64,000 nucleotides of DNA from Tremella fuciformis (GCA_032768795.1 CP136493.1:1488001-1552000); one strand, 5' to 3'; positions 53,523 to 64,000 are shown, counted from the stretch's first letter. The notes: generated by a model not told the origin, from the sequence alone. A program made the numbers and translations.

Positions 53523-56500
53523 CTACCAGAACCCGCCAAGGGCCTGGAGATCGCTAGCGACCGTGACCTCGTCCGTGCCGATCTGGCGAAGCATCTCACT
53601 CTGCCTCGCGAGAGGCTGCCATGCGAATCGCTGCAGTAGCCCGCCGTCTAGAATACCACGACTGAGTGGTTTCAATAAAAGGTCATTTCGTACAGAACGG
53701 AACGCGCGGGGATTGAGACCGGCCATGTGCTGCGCGTTTCGTACAAGCTGGTCGGAGACGAGCTGAAGACGCTTGAAGCGCGCCGGTTTGACCGATACGA
53801 GCGCGGATATCCCACCATCGGTGCGCGCCTCGACAATCTGCGTCTGAGGCGCATATTCCTCTTGCGCTGCTCGCCGACGGGCGACCATGGACGACGTCGC
53901 GAGCGGTGCACCAGCATTGTACTCTGTCTGCAGGATGAGTCGTTCGCCGTTGATTGACTCGGGGGCGGCCGGATCGAACGCTAGCATGCGCGTGACGCCC
54001 TCGCGGTCGTGCGTGAGGAAGGCGAGCTGGCCATCGTGCACGAGCATGTCGGACGAGACGAGGCCAATGGGCTGCAGGTCTTTAGAGACCACGGTCAATT
54101 TGTACGGGTCCGCCTGGAACGCCACAAACCAGATGCTCTTCTCAAAATCCGAGAGCAGGATGAAGTTTTTGAAGACCTTGATGTCGGTTATGTAGATCAG
54201 CACGTCGAGGAATGCCAAGCCCATGAGGCGATCGTCGTAGTCAAGACCTTTGACGTAGATCTGCAATTAGCATGTTTCACGATCTTCAGACTGCTCAATT
54301 GCCTCACCTTGGGCCCGTTAGAGTGCAAAAGGTAGCCGTTGATGTTGCCGATCGCGGACACGGGGAACCTGGCTGGGTCCTTGGTACGTATCTTGAGACA
54401 CCAGCTCCTCTCCTCGCCAGGAAGTGGTACGGTTTCGACCACTTCGAAGATGTACGTGTTACCCCTCGTAGCTCGATCCTCGCCAAAGTCGAAGCCAGTT
54501 CCCACTGCGATGAAGTCACGATAGCCGCCTGGGACTGATGAAGATTCGAGGACGACAGCCTGAAGCGCGAGGACATTCTCGTTCTGGTCAAAGTCGTAGC
54601 CGTCTATGACTCTCCATGGCTTCCCGCCCGTCGAGAACAATTCCAAGGTCGACCGTTCGTTTTTAGGAGGGATAAGGTTCTCGCCTATGTGCATCAGTAG
54701 ACTGCCTTGCATTTGAGCAGACCACTGACCTTCCGGGCCCTGTTGGATCTCGCCTTCCTCATCGTACGCCTGAAAAGGGACGCTGATGGCACTGGCGCCA
54801 ACGTACAAGCCAGAAGTCGGATCAAATGCAAGGTTCGTGTACGTTCGTTCCATCTCATACCTTTCACATGGCATTGTCCACTCTGTTCCCAATCCCGCGG
54901 GAATCGAACAAATCGAACACCCTTCGGAATTCTTGAGGAAGTAGTCGCCTTCGCCACCAGTGTGAGTGGTGCGTCCAAAGGCAATGACCGGAAGTTTGAG
55001 TGCGTAGGTGTGTAGTGGGTGTGAATCGGAAGAGACGACCCATTGAGGCTTGTCACCGGTAATGAAGGCGCCAGTGAGCCCTTCCAAATTCGAGAATGGG
55101 ATGACTGTGCTCGGGATTGTCGACTGGGAAGAAGGAGAGAGCAGATCTGTGTGGACTTTGCGGAAACGGACTGCTAGCGACCGTCGGCTCTGAGCCGCCA
55201 TGTCGAGAGTGAAGCGTGGCTGTGTCTCATATATATTTAGGCGACCAGATGCGTGACACACCTACTTGTCAGCAAGATCAGAGGATGGCAAGGGGGTTAC
55301 TCGCCAGCAGGTGAGGTCGTGGACTGCGTGCGCCGACGGGGCAGAAGATCATCTGCTTGACCTCATCGGGGCGATCATCATCTGCCTCCCCGGACGCCGC
55401 CATCAGATCGTCTGTGAAGCTGGTAACGCTGGTCGAGAGCCCGTCGCTTTCTAATACGACAGCAAGGTCAGGAAGGGACCGTATCTCAAATTTGCCCTGG
55501 GTCGAAAGCGTTGCGAGCCACTGTGTGCCCCTCGCAGCATTCATAGCCGTCTCTGTGCTCGGGGCATCCGCAGATATTTCAGGCTTTTCCTCCTGCAGGC
55601 GTCGGATATGCTCTTGAGTGCGCTGACCTCGGTTCTGCTGGGCTGGCTTATGAGGAGTGAATGTGGCTTCTTGCTCGCCATTCATGCCTGCAGCGCCAGG
55701 GCTACTTTGATCGGGTCTTGGCTCGAAAGTGCGATACACCCCTGTAGTGTCGGCGAAGACTTGAGCAACTTCCAAGCGTTTGTCGTCTGCAAACACGCCC
55801 GGTTGTTCGGATATCGTGCGGGCCACGGTGTCGCCGTTTAGGAACGAAACGGACCCATCTGCACGACGGACAACGGCGTAAGGGTCTGATATACTGGCAG
55901 CGACTACCGGCGATCCATTTACAACCAGATCTATGCTTTGCTGAGCTTTGCCGTCAGAGTCGAGCAAAATGGCTTGCGTTGCGGTCACCAGCAGCACGCT
56001 AGACCTGTGGAAGAAGGATGCGGCAGCTAGAGTCTGGCCAGACACTCGTCCGATCTGTTCTGGCGTTGGCTTGGCAGTTAGAGCAAATATCTGTACATCA
56101 ACTTCCGGATATCAAGGCCGCTGTTGAACTCGCCCTAGTCTGGCTTCCCTCGGAGCTTAGTAGCATGGTTGTTCGCTCCTCATCGGGGATGTGCTTGAAA
56201 CGCTGAGCTCCTTGCCTTTGAATGGGTAAGAACCAAACGGCATCGGTGTTTTGAAGTTCGTTGTATCTGGCGCGCTTCACGACAGGTATCGAGCCCTGCG
56301 ATAAGCATTTTGTGACGCTTCTCAGGATAGCAGACACACCTGCAAAACGTTGATTGTTGACCGCTTGGTCCCGCCTCCGATCGCCGTAAGTTGAGGATGG
56401 GCACGATTGCCGTTGTCATCCGCGCCGATGCCGAACTCCATATCCACGATCTTCCCGAGACCCGACAAGATGTCGTATGTCGAGAGGCTGATGTTGGCAG

Positions 56501-58137
56501 GTCCTGTTGCCATCTCCTTGTTTCCGTTCGAAAGCCCGTTGGCTGTCGGCCCATCAATGTCACCGTATAAGTCCTCGTCCCAGTCCACCTCCATGTCTGG
56601 CTTGACCTCCTCTTTTTCACTCGGGACTGCCGCTGTTGCTCTATTGATGTCCACTTTGGCAAGCAAGGAGTCGCCTTCCGCACATCCCACGAACACGGCT
56701 TGGGAACCGGCACCGACAATGCTCGAAGGGGGGGGGACCGAACTGCTTTGCTCATCCACTTTTATCGTCCCGACCGCCCGGCCGTCCATCTCGAATCTGA
56801 CCTGATGAACATCGCCGTTTTCCAAGACAATGAGCATGTCCCTCCCCGTCACGAAGACACATTTCGATCCCTCCAAGCTGAGTTTCCTGTCCTCGCTTTC
56901 CTCGTTGGCAGTGAGAGACGTGGCGTAAGACCACCAAGCATTGACACCCGCTGCGACTGTGCGACCTGATTGATCGATATGTACGATACCAGTGGCGGTG
57001 ACGAGCACTACTCCGCCTAGCTCAGCCGGGCAAGCAACAATATAGAGCGAATCGCTAGGCAAGCCGGAGACCGAAGTGAGAAGGGGGTAAGTGCCGCCGG
57101 CGGAAAGATCGAAGGTGCGGATTTCTAGGCAGAATGTATCCCGGACCGACTTGTATCTCCCTGCCCATGTATATTGAGGTGAATAAAGCATGGCAAGAGT
57201 GGGCGAGTGAAAGCCGGGAAGGAATAGGAGATCCTGCAGGTTCTTGATGGTCGGTGAGACGTCGCTGAGTGACAGAACAAAAGACGGGGAGTATGGGACA
57301 TCCCTAAGAGGTGAGTATGCGCTGCACTTCGCCAAACTTGGGCATACCTTGAAAAGGTCTCCTGTACGAGGTCGAGGTCGGACTGTTCTTGCAGCATCGG
57401 CAGGACGGCGAGCGAGTCTTCGGGCATAGTGAGGACGGCCACTCGTGACAGAGGATCACTCCTTAGAAGAGGGATATACGAGCCGAGATCGCCTGTTACC
57501 ATCTGTTGGCATCGTTCGTAGGTGTGTAATGAGACAGTCGCAATGTCACCTCTGGACCATTCCAACTGGGCCATCTGCTGTAAGCGCCATTTCGAAGCTC
57601 AGCAAACTGTATCTCACCTTTGCATCTTTGAATGACACCAGCAGCCTATCGAGGCCGTCGACGCTACTTTCGATTGTGCGGAGTGGCGCTAACCCCGTGA
57701 TCCAGCCGTGCAGCTGATGTTGGCATAACAAATGCAGTCTTCGTGACGTTTGATATCTGACCGGGGCCCGCTGCAGACGTGAGCTACCGAAAATTGACAA
57801 GGTGCACTCGATGCATGCTCACGTCCTTGAAACCAGTATCAAAGAAGTTGTCGCCGAGCTCCTCGGCCATCTCTTCGTCCATGTTCACGCCTTCGGTCAC
57901 GCCGCCGTTTGCTCGACGGGATGTGGAAGCGACAGGCACATGCTGCTCTCGGATCTCAAATAAGCGTAAATCTTGCCCTCCTGCGACGATGAGGTTGCCG
58001 ATGACTTTGGTGTCCGGTGCGGGGTAGCTCGTGTGTGGTTGTGGTAAGGGGTAAATGGTGGAAGGGGTGAAGTTGGCGAGGAAGAGCGAGTGATGGACCG
58101 AGGAAGGGGGGAGGAGGGAGTGGTGAAAGGCGTGCAT
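53523..58137 (-). CDS. CFT1: cleavage and polyadenylation factor subunit Cft1 (CPSF160)
   Basis: Cft1 is the large scaffold of the mRNA 3'-end processing factor, which positions the endonuclease and recognises the polyadenylation signal with its partners. The N-terminus has N-L-I-V-A-G-G-Q-D-L-R-L-F-E-I, the first beta-propeller blade. The MMS1-like N-terminal region continues with D-R-L-L-V-S-F-K-D-A-K and H-Q-L-H-G-W-I-T-G-L. The middle has F-V-G-C-A-E-G-D-S-L-L and an acidic D-W-D-E-D-L-Y-G-D linker. The C-terminal CPSF-A domain contains Y-V-K-G-L-D-Y-D-D-R, L-I-Y-I-T-D-I-K-V-F, L-S-D-F-E-K-S-I-W-F-V-A-F and L-Q-R-F-A-W-Q-P-L. A run of ten G bases in coding sequence near 56,730 encodes part of a Pro-rich linker on the minus strand. 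It is roughly 1,400 residues long, with at least eight introns, and is divergent from CYT1. Confidence 0.93.
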
Positions 58138-58467
58138 CGTGTCTGTGGTCGTGGGGCACGATGTCTCGTCGCTCTCAAGGGCTGCTCCTCAAGTCTCCTC
58201 TCCTCCCTCGACTCTACGGACGACACCAAAACGCTTGTAGATGCCAGTTGAACATCCGGTTGAAGTCAAGTGCCACAAAGCCGAGTATGTGTCGGGGTCT
58301 GGCAAGTTTCCGAATAATTCCGGTAGGTGGCTCATTGGGTCACAGTTAGGAAGACCCCGATTGGCTTTCCACCCGTCCCACCGAGACCAGCAAGACGGGG
58401 GACCAAATCTCAAAGATCTCTCACTCTCTCTCTCTTCAACACCTTGTCCACACCTACCTCTCCCGCC
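58138..58467. promoter_or_regulatory. divergent promoter CFT1 / CYT1
   Basis: This is 330 bases between the two start codons. It is GA/CT-rich and contains paired ATTGG pentamers (listed separately). The CT-rich tract just before the CYT1 ATG looks like a leader. Confidence 0.55.
58334..58364 (-). promoter_or_regulatory. pair of inverted CCAAT boxes upstream of CYT1
   Basis: ATTGG (reverse of CCAAT) occurs at 58334-58338 and 58360-58364, 26 bases apart and about 105-135 bases before the CYT1 ATG. In fungi the HAP complex binds CCAAT and controls respiratory genes, including cytochrome c1 in budding yeast. That the same holds here is inference, since the pentamer is short and could occur by chance. 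Confidence 0.35.
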
Positions 58468-59755
58468 ATGTTGTCCCAGTCCATCCCCAGGCTGGCAGCC
58501 AGGGCATCGGCACGGGCATCTCCCTTGCAGAGCATAGGCAAGGTGTGTTGCGACTTGGGCAAGATCTTCGCCCCTCCCTCTCTCCGCTCACGTCGAGCTG
58601 GGTTGGAGGATGGAGATCTGATCGGATATCGCTGATTATACAGGCCCGCTTTGCCTCTACCCAGTCCTCTCCTTCCTCCCTGCTCTCTTCCCGCACTGCC
58701 CTGTTCTCCGCCACGGCCGCCTCGGTCGGTTCGATAGCTTGGTACGCCCACATGTACGGAGTGCCGTTTTTGCCCGAGGCCAGCGCGAACACGGCCGCCG
58801 AGAACGGTCTGCATCCCGCCAACTACCCCTTCGAGCACAAGGGGTGGTTCGAGACGTTCAACCATGCATCTATCAGGAGAGGATACCAGGGTACGTGTCG
58901 GCTCGGCTTCTCCTCGACCAGCGGGACGTGTCGGAAGAAGTTGGCCGTAGGAGTGGAATGTGGACACTGACAACCAGTCTACCGGGAGGTTTGCGCCGCT
59001 TGCCACTCGCTCGACCGTATCGCATGGCGGAACCTTGTCGGAAACTCTCACACTGTCGATGAGGTCAAGGCCATGGCTGAGGAGGTCGAGTACACCGACG
59101 GACCGAATGACGAGGGAGAGATGTTCCAACGTCCCGGCAAACTCGCCGATTACATGCCTGCGCCTTACCCGAACGACGAGGCTGCCCGGGCCGGTAACAA
59201 CGGGTCAGCACTAAGATGCACACCGCATGGGCCTGAGTTGACAATTCCAGTGGTCTTCCCCCTGATCTTTCCCTCATCATCAAAGCCCGTCACGGCGGTG
59301 CCGACTACGTCTACTCCCTTCTTACCGGCTACGTTGACCCTCCCCCCGGTGTGCACGTTGCTGAAGGCATGAACTACAACCCGTAGGTCTAGCGCTGATA
59401 CTGTCTCCGCGCGTTCGGCTGACCTCCAGGTATTTCCCTGGTGGCGGTATTGCCATGGCCCGTGTGCTGTACGATGGATTGGTCGAGTACGAGGACGGTA
59501 CGCCGGCAACGACATCGCAGATGGCAAAGGATGTCGTTACTTTCCTGTCCTGGGCCGCCGAGCCAGAACACGATCAGCGAAAGAAGATGGGCATGCAGGT
59601 GGGCTCCCTGTGGAGTTGAAATTGGCGATCGCTCATCTCAGGCCATCATTGTTCTCTCCACTATGACTGCTCTGTCGCTCTACGTCAAGCGGTTCAAGTG
59701 GTCAGTCATCAAAACACGGAAACTTTTCTACAACCCACCGAAGGCGGGGCACTAG
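58468..59755 (+). CDS. CYT1: cytochrome c1, heme subunit of respiratory complex III
   Basis: Cytochrome c1 passes electrons from the Rieske protein to cytochrome c in the inner mitochondrial membrane. The N-terminus ([17 protein letters not shown]) is a mitochondrial presequence, followed by a second hydrophobic sorting segment ([12 protein letters not shown]). The covalent heme site V-C-A-A-C-H-S is at 58992-59006. It is followed by [10 protein letters not shown] and [15 protein letters not shown]. Next are [10 protein letters not shown] (axial Met) and [10 protein letters not shown]. The C-terminal membrane anchor includes [17 protein letters not shown] and ends K-A-G-H. At least five introns are present. 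All residues expected for function are there. Confidence 0.96.
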
Positions 59756-60422
59756 TCGTCACGGTGTCTTTTAGGGCCAGTCGGCTGCGCATGCAACACG
59801 ATCATTGCTACTCAGAGGACGGCAGCTTGGGAGACAGACATGGCTACCTCTCGCAACTGATACTGATACACTGATGTCTTCTTCGCGGCCTTGATCCGGC
59901 AAATATTGCTGATGCTCTCACGCGCTACACCAGCATCGTGAATCTGTGCTTTGCATCAGGCATCGGCCAGTGGGTCGCAGGATCTGACGGGCCACGAACA
60001 GATTGTGCATATGGATCCTGGGAAATTGGGGGCAGGACTCGCTTTTCGCATACGTTGACTTGTTGCCCCCTCGGATGGGCACTCATGCCAACTGAGAGAC
60101 CGAGCCCCGGTCGGCACTTGAGGATGCAGAACCGTCACTAGAGGGGATGAGGATGATGGGCCAGCTTGGAACCTGCTTCCATCCGAATAAGCCTCAGCTT
60201 GTGAGTGGCCCCCCCGTACGATGCACCTTTCATGCTGTCAAACGGCTAAAGTGCTGCTCCTTTACTCTGACTTGCTTCTTTTGCGGCAAACATTTGCTCT
60301 CTTCTCTATAGCAGCTTTATGCGAGTGCAGAGGTCGCCTTGTCTGTCTTTTCACCGCACTTTCGCGCAACAACTGCTTCCACATCACCTCACCCCAGCAT
60401 CACTCCCAACGCATTGAGCCCA
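59756..60422. other. intergenic, 3' of CYT1 and promoter of array member 1
   Basis: This is 667 bases with no supported gene. Its right part (from about 60225) resembles the sequence upstream of array member 3: both have ACCTTT, then CTGTCAAA, then a CTGCTC-CTTT pyrimidine block, and end with a CCACA...CACCTC leader before the ATG. Confidence 0.55.
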
Positions 60423-61060
60423 ATGAAAACTGTCTACTTCGATCAGTGGTGGTGCACTGATCACCCGGATTCGAGCCAGCAGATCTGCGTGACGATACCA
60501 GAAAGGGCCTCGGTGGATGTCGGCGGAGTGACTAGGGACATTGCCGTCTCCGGCTGCGTATCGGAGATGCAGTACCTCTGCCTCCGGAGACGCCACAACC
60601 CATCCCGTTATTATACAGATGAATGCTGGACGTTCAGCCAAAGTAGCGCTCAAGCCAGCCGATCTGTGCTTGAGGAGATGCTTGCGGGACGTGATCCTGT
60701 CGACAGGCAGGTCCTGGTTAATCCGTGGGTCTTTCCCGGCTGACGCGAGTGGTGATGCTCATGGGCAGGGAGTTCGGTACATTCTACGCCTTGAGCTTAC
60801 AGGTGTATCGGCAGCGGCTGCCTCGGGACTTATCCTCAGAACCCGGATTACGGAACGCTGCAGACTTGGGCATCCAGGCCTGGGTCACCATTCGCTCCGT
60901 TCGTACGGGAGCCGAGGAGACGCGCGAAGTACCTTGCTCCGTACAGGTTATCCGTTGTATCCGTCTCCCCGACTGGGAGCAAGGTCAGCAGGACGAACCT
61001 ACCGATACCGCAGCGGCCGACCCCGATCCTTTCGCGGACGATGCGTTCCCAGCAGACTGA
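60423..61060 (+). CDS. unknown family, tandem array member 1
   Basis: Two exons (60423-60724 and 60769-61060; 44-base intron) give 197 residues. I do not recognise the family. It shares with the two following genes an N-terminal strand pattern (V-T-I-P-E-R-A-S-V, then R-D-I-A-V-S-G-C-V-S-E-M). A central segment N-P-E-F-G-T-F-Y-A-L-S-L-Q-V-Y follows, and then a C-terminal block A-A-D-L-G-I-Q-A and V-P-C-S-V-Q-V-I-R. The tail is acidic with D-P-D-P-F. No signal peptide or membrane segment is seen, so a soluble intracellular protein is likely. The intron is phase 2 and falls next to the N-P of the central block, nearly where member 2 has its intron. Confidence 0.72.
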
Positions 61061-61749
61061 GCCGACTGGTAATCATGACTATCTCCGAATGGCTCAGCTG
61101 CTTTCATTTCCTGATTCATGTACATCTGTCCATGCACAACTTTGCTTTGACGGCCCAGTTACCGCGGCCAGCTTGTGGGTGTCACATTCGTCACTACTGT
61201 CGCACGCCAAGGCCTTGTACATAGTCGAGTGGCCTGCGGACCGTCGCCTTCGTATCTTCACTCACCTATCAGAGACGCGTCAGCCACTCAATGCTACTGG
61301 ATCGGGTCGCATCCGCCCCGTCGTCGAGGCACAGGGAGGTAGTCCTAAGCCTATGGAACTAGCTGACTTTGGCCGCTGCCAGCTGTAAGACAAATCTTCC
61401 GTGCGCTCATCCCGGCTCTACTCAGGCACGGTGCTTGGCTGTACTCCTCGCAAAATGAATAGACATCATGTCAAGGCCGAATGAATCTGACAGTCACCCT
61501 CTCGTCGTTCGAGTGGACAGGGCCTGATTGCATTCCCGTAAGCAGCAATCGGCAGCCTCATGCGAAGCACAAGGCCACTTCTTTTTGTGGCCTCCCTTTG
61601 ATTTCATTCAGATCTCTTCTTGCGACTTCTTCTCTGCAGATGATTCGAAATACCTGTACCGATAGCCTGCTTCTAGCGACTTCTGGTAAGGACGGATGGA
61701 CCTCCTTGTGTTTTCGCGGTTCACCGCAGCGTCTCTCACATCTCACACA
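61061..61749. other. intergenic spacer between array members 1 and 2
   Basis: This is 689 bases. Plus-strand open frames of about 95-115 codons exist here but do not share the family blocks and have no convincing start context. The right end is rich in TTCTT/CTTCT pyrimidine tracts, as expected for a leader. No degenerate fourth copy was recognised by eye. Confidence 0.45.
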
Positions 61750-62505
61750 ATGCCAGAGGATCGTATGATCGACGAAAACTTGCAATATTTCGAGTACACA
61801 TGTCACGAGCACGAGCACGTCGAGCCGACATTCCGGGTCGGTGTGCCACGCCGCTCGATCTTGAATGCCGATCGCTTCGCCGGACCGCTCGCAGTCACGG
61901 CCTGCCTCAAGGACATACAGCACTGGCACTCGCCCAAGGGAAGATCGCAGAGCTTGCCTGTCCGCCAAGATTGCCCGACGTTCTTCCTGGATCGGCTTCG
62001 CAAGACGGCTAGACAATGCACGCTTGAGCGCATGCTCAGGGGCGCTGTCCCCACTGAGGTAGTGGACCCAAAGTAGGTCATGCTTTGACTACTTCAGCTC
62101 ATCAACAGATACCCTGAGCCTTTCTACGGCCTGACACTGAACGTCTCCAGAGCCCCGTGCGCGTCGGGCGAGCTGAACGCTGCCGAGCTTGGAATTACCA
62201 CGCAAATAGAGCTGCCGCAACTCAACAACCCTCCCGAGTGGACGGATATAGCCAGCTACGTGACGGTGACGCGATTCAGTCCCCGACCGGGGCTGGGTGT
62301 CGTCACAGAGGTGAACGAGGATCCCGATCCTTTCGACCAGAACACCTGGCAGCTGACGACTCTGGCGCTACGAGTGATTTGGCCTCCCGTGCAGGACCGT
62401 TCTTGGGTTACCGATCCCGACCCTTTCCTGACATTGGCGGAATGGCTTCTCCCTCCACCAACTACACTGACACCCCCTGGAATTGCGTCAGAGTACCGCC
62501 ACTGA
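61750..62505 (+). CDS. unknown family, tandem array member 2
   Basis: Two exons (61750-62072 and 62109-62505; 36-base intron, phase 2) give 239 residues. Family blocks: F-R-V-G-V-P-R-R-S-I, then G-P-L-A-V-T-A-C-L-K-D-I; the central V-V-D-P-K-Y-P-E-P-F-Y-G-L-T-L; and A-E-L-G-I-T-T, with Y-V-T-V-T-R-F. The D-P-D-P-F motif of member 1 occurs twice here (E-D-P-D-P-F-D and T-D-P-D-P-F-L), suggesting a small internal duplication of the tail. The function is unknown. Identity with the neighbours is low, so the duplication is old or the genes diverge fast. Confidence 0.72.
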
Positions 62506-63156
62506 CGATGGGGAGCAGGTGGCCGATGTAGTCTCTGTGCCAGTACGCACCAAGTGCTGTACTTCACGATGCGGGGGAAGACTTCCCCCACTGATTTCAA
62601 CAGATCAGCCTATGAGAAAATGCAGGCCGCTCGAATATCGGGTCCACTATGAAGTCAAACATCGCCGCATGATACAGTGAGCATCGAAAGCCGGCGCATG
62701 CCACCTTGGAGGCCGAGACGCCAGAGCGTGTGGATGTAGCGCAAGGCATAATCACACTTGATGCGCAGAGCTCGCAATGGTCCACGTCGTTCTTGTGGTG
62801 AGTAGGGAATAGTCATGAATGTATCGACGCACAACTTCATGAGTGTCGCACGGAACGGCAGGTCATCGGCGCGATCCATCTTCCTCTAGTCAGCGACGGC
62901 TTCCCAGCGGCCTTCTTGGGACGTCAGCTTGTCGCACCTCACGCCTCTCATACTTCAGGTCTGGCCCGCATCAGGATCTTACCTTTGAGCCTGTCAAAGT
63001 GTACTGCTCTTTGCTTCTCTGACCGTGCCCTTTGTGCTCTACGACTTGCAGATCGTACTGCCGCACTGGCGCAGGCAGCCGCTCGAACGAACCTTCTTTT
63101 CCCCCTCGTCCACACTTCACCTCCCTGGCCACAACTCGCCGCCAGCATTTGCCACA
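62506..63156. other. intergenic spacer between array members 2 and 3
   Basis: This is 651 bases. A 74-codon ATG-started frame on the minus strand (62655-62879) is present but has no recognised family, so it is not called. From about 62980 the sequence matches the promoter of member 1 (ACCTTT, CTGTCAAA, CTGCTCTTT, and a CCACACTTCACCTC leader). Confidence 0.5.
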
Positions 63157-63873
63157 ATGACAACGAGTGGAATAGAGACCATCAGCTTTTCGTCCATCTG
63201 TCTGGCACACGAATCCGCGGTTCAGACTATAGACCTGAGCGTGCCACGCTCTGCGTCCATTCGCATTGACGGGGTGGACGAGCCCGTCGCCTTGGCCGCG
63301 TGCCTCAAAGACATCTACATCCCCTGTTTTCTGGGGCACGCGACGGCTGATCTGCGGCTGTACCCTTGCCGTACATTCGATGCAGAACAGGCCCAAGGCA
63401 GCCGAGTTACTCTGGGCAAGTGGCTCGGGGCGACATCTTCTGCTTCTGCCGAGGGTCAGGTCACTAATGAGTGGGTCAATGGGCAGCGCAAGCTACTGCA
63501 GTCGAGAAGCGAGCTGAGACGCAGGGTCAAGAACCCACTGTACATGCTGAGCCTGATGATATACACGTCGAACGCAGCCAAGTTCAAGGCAGAGCCCTTC
63601 GAGAGCCACACGCGGGACGGTGCAGATCTCGGCATTCAGGCCAAATGGCAGTATCCGACCCGCCTCCCATCTGGGGCTGTCGGCGAGGCCGAGTGGCTCG
63701 AGGTTCCCTGCTCGGTCACCGTGTCCCGTTTCGCTGCGGATGCTGAGCCGGGCGAGTCGTCGGACGATGAAGGTTCTATGTGGAGTGAGGAGCGTTTCGA
63801 CGTCAACAACGATTCGGCCGAAGCCGCTAACGCTCTCGAGGTCGAAGAGGACGCCTCAACCGATGCGGCGTGA
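63157..63873 (+). CDS. unknown family, tandem array member 3
   Basis: This is a single exon of 238 residues with no intron at the shared position. Family blocks: I-D-L-S-V-P-R-S-A-S-I, then E-P-V-A-L-A-A-C-L-K-D-I; a longer middle with Q-S-R-S-E-L-R-R-R-V; the central K-N-P-L-Y-M-L-S-L-M-I-Y; and G-A-D-L-G-I-Q-A-K-W. E-V-P-C-S-V-T-V-S-R follows. The C-terminus is strongly acidic (E-S-S-D-D-E-G and E-V-E-E-D). Members 1 and 3 share the D-L-G-I-Q-A and E-V-P-C-S-V blocks best, while members 2 and 3 share A-C-L-K-D-I. The start at 63157 has A at -3. Function is unknown. Soluble, possibly a small beta-rich fold judging by alternating hydrophobic strands. Confidence 0.75.
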   Translation: MTTSGIETISFSSICLAHESAVQTIDLSVPRSASIRIDGVDEPVALAACLKDIYIPCFLGHATADLRLYPCRTFDAEQAQGSRVTLGKWLGATSSASAEGQVTNEWVNGQRKLLQSRSELRRRVKNPLYMLSLMIYTSNAAKFKAEPFESHTRDGADLGIQAKWQYPTRLPSGAVGEAEWLEVPCSVTVSRFAADAEPGESSDDEGSMWSEERFDVNNDSAEAANALEVEEDASTDAA

Positions 63874-64000
63874 CTGCGATTGTCGCGGCATGCTGTGTAC
63901 ACGATCCCTTGTCCATATTGTCATCCGCTTACATGTATGCAGAGCCTCGTCTCAATTCGTGTCGTGTCGGTCGTCCCAACTAATACGAGTACTCGTTCGG

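Noticed and set aside
56724..56740. Poly-G run suggesting a sequencing frameshift in CFT1
   Set aside because: The minus-strand frame reads through it as a Pro-rich linker and continues with conserved beta-propeller sequence on both sides, so no break is needed.

Overview
The window is nuclear DNA from a fungus, most likely a basidiomycete yeast of the Tremellomycetes type. Genes are compact and tightly packed. Nearly every gene is broken by many very short introns (about 35-70 bases, GTRNGN...CAG/TAG, often with CTGAC or CTAAC branch-like sequences). The proteins are typical eukaryotic ones: cytoplasmic dynein, exocyst, AP-3, RNA polymerase III, importin, TRAX and cytochrome c1. There are no bacterial operons, CRISPR arrays, transposons, rRNA or convincing tRNA genes. 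The lineage call is an inference from gene style, not from a marker search.

Layout. 1-127 holds a possible tail of a plus-strand gene. 624-3174 (-) is EXO84, divergent from a translin-family TRAX gene (3399-4514, +). A UMP/CMP kinase (4782-5922, +) converges on the RNA polymerase III largest subunit RPO31 (6071-11101, -). On the plus strand follow the CCR4-NOT subunit CAF40 (11808-13270), an F-box protein (13754-15788), a 2.2 kb gene-free stretch, and a one-finger C2H2 transcription factor (18033-20005). Glycyl-tRNA synthetase (20465-22796, -) is divergent from a transcription-type cyclin (23090-24498, +). AP-3 sigma (24598-25460, -) and a membrane-anchored short-chain dehydrogenase (25658-27140, -) come next. 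MMS2 (27345-28172, +) and a protein of unknown function (28870-30470, +) follow.

30554-44915 (-) is a complete cytoplasmic dynein heavy chain with four intact P-loops. It is followed on the same strand by SLY1 (45195-47518) and importin KAP123 (47839-51699). A TDG/MUG-family thymine-DNA glycosylase (51922-53437, +) converges on CFT1 (53523-58137, -), which shares a promoter with cytochrome c1 (58468-59755, +). The last 4 kb is a head-to-tail array of three divergent paralogues (60423-61060, 61750-62505, 63157-63873) of a family I do not recognise.

Most of the window is conserved housekeeping: secretion and trafficking (EXO84, SLY1, AP-3), nuclear import, transcription and RNA processing, translation, respiration and DNA repair. 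The genes form no single pathway. The parts worth a second look are: the paralogue array, with its partly duplicated promoter and same-phase intron; a 5-base microexon that completes the catalytic motif of the glycosylase; a likely two-AUG cytosolic/mitochondrial glycyl-tRNA synthetase; and the structured, motif-rich region upstream of the zinc-finger gene.
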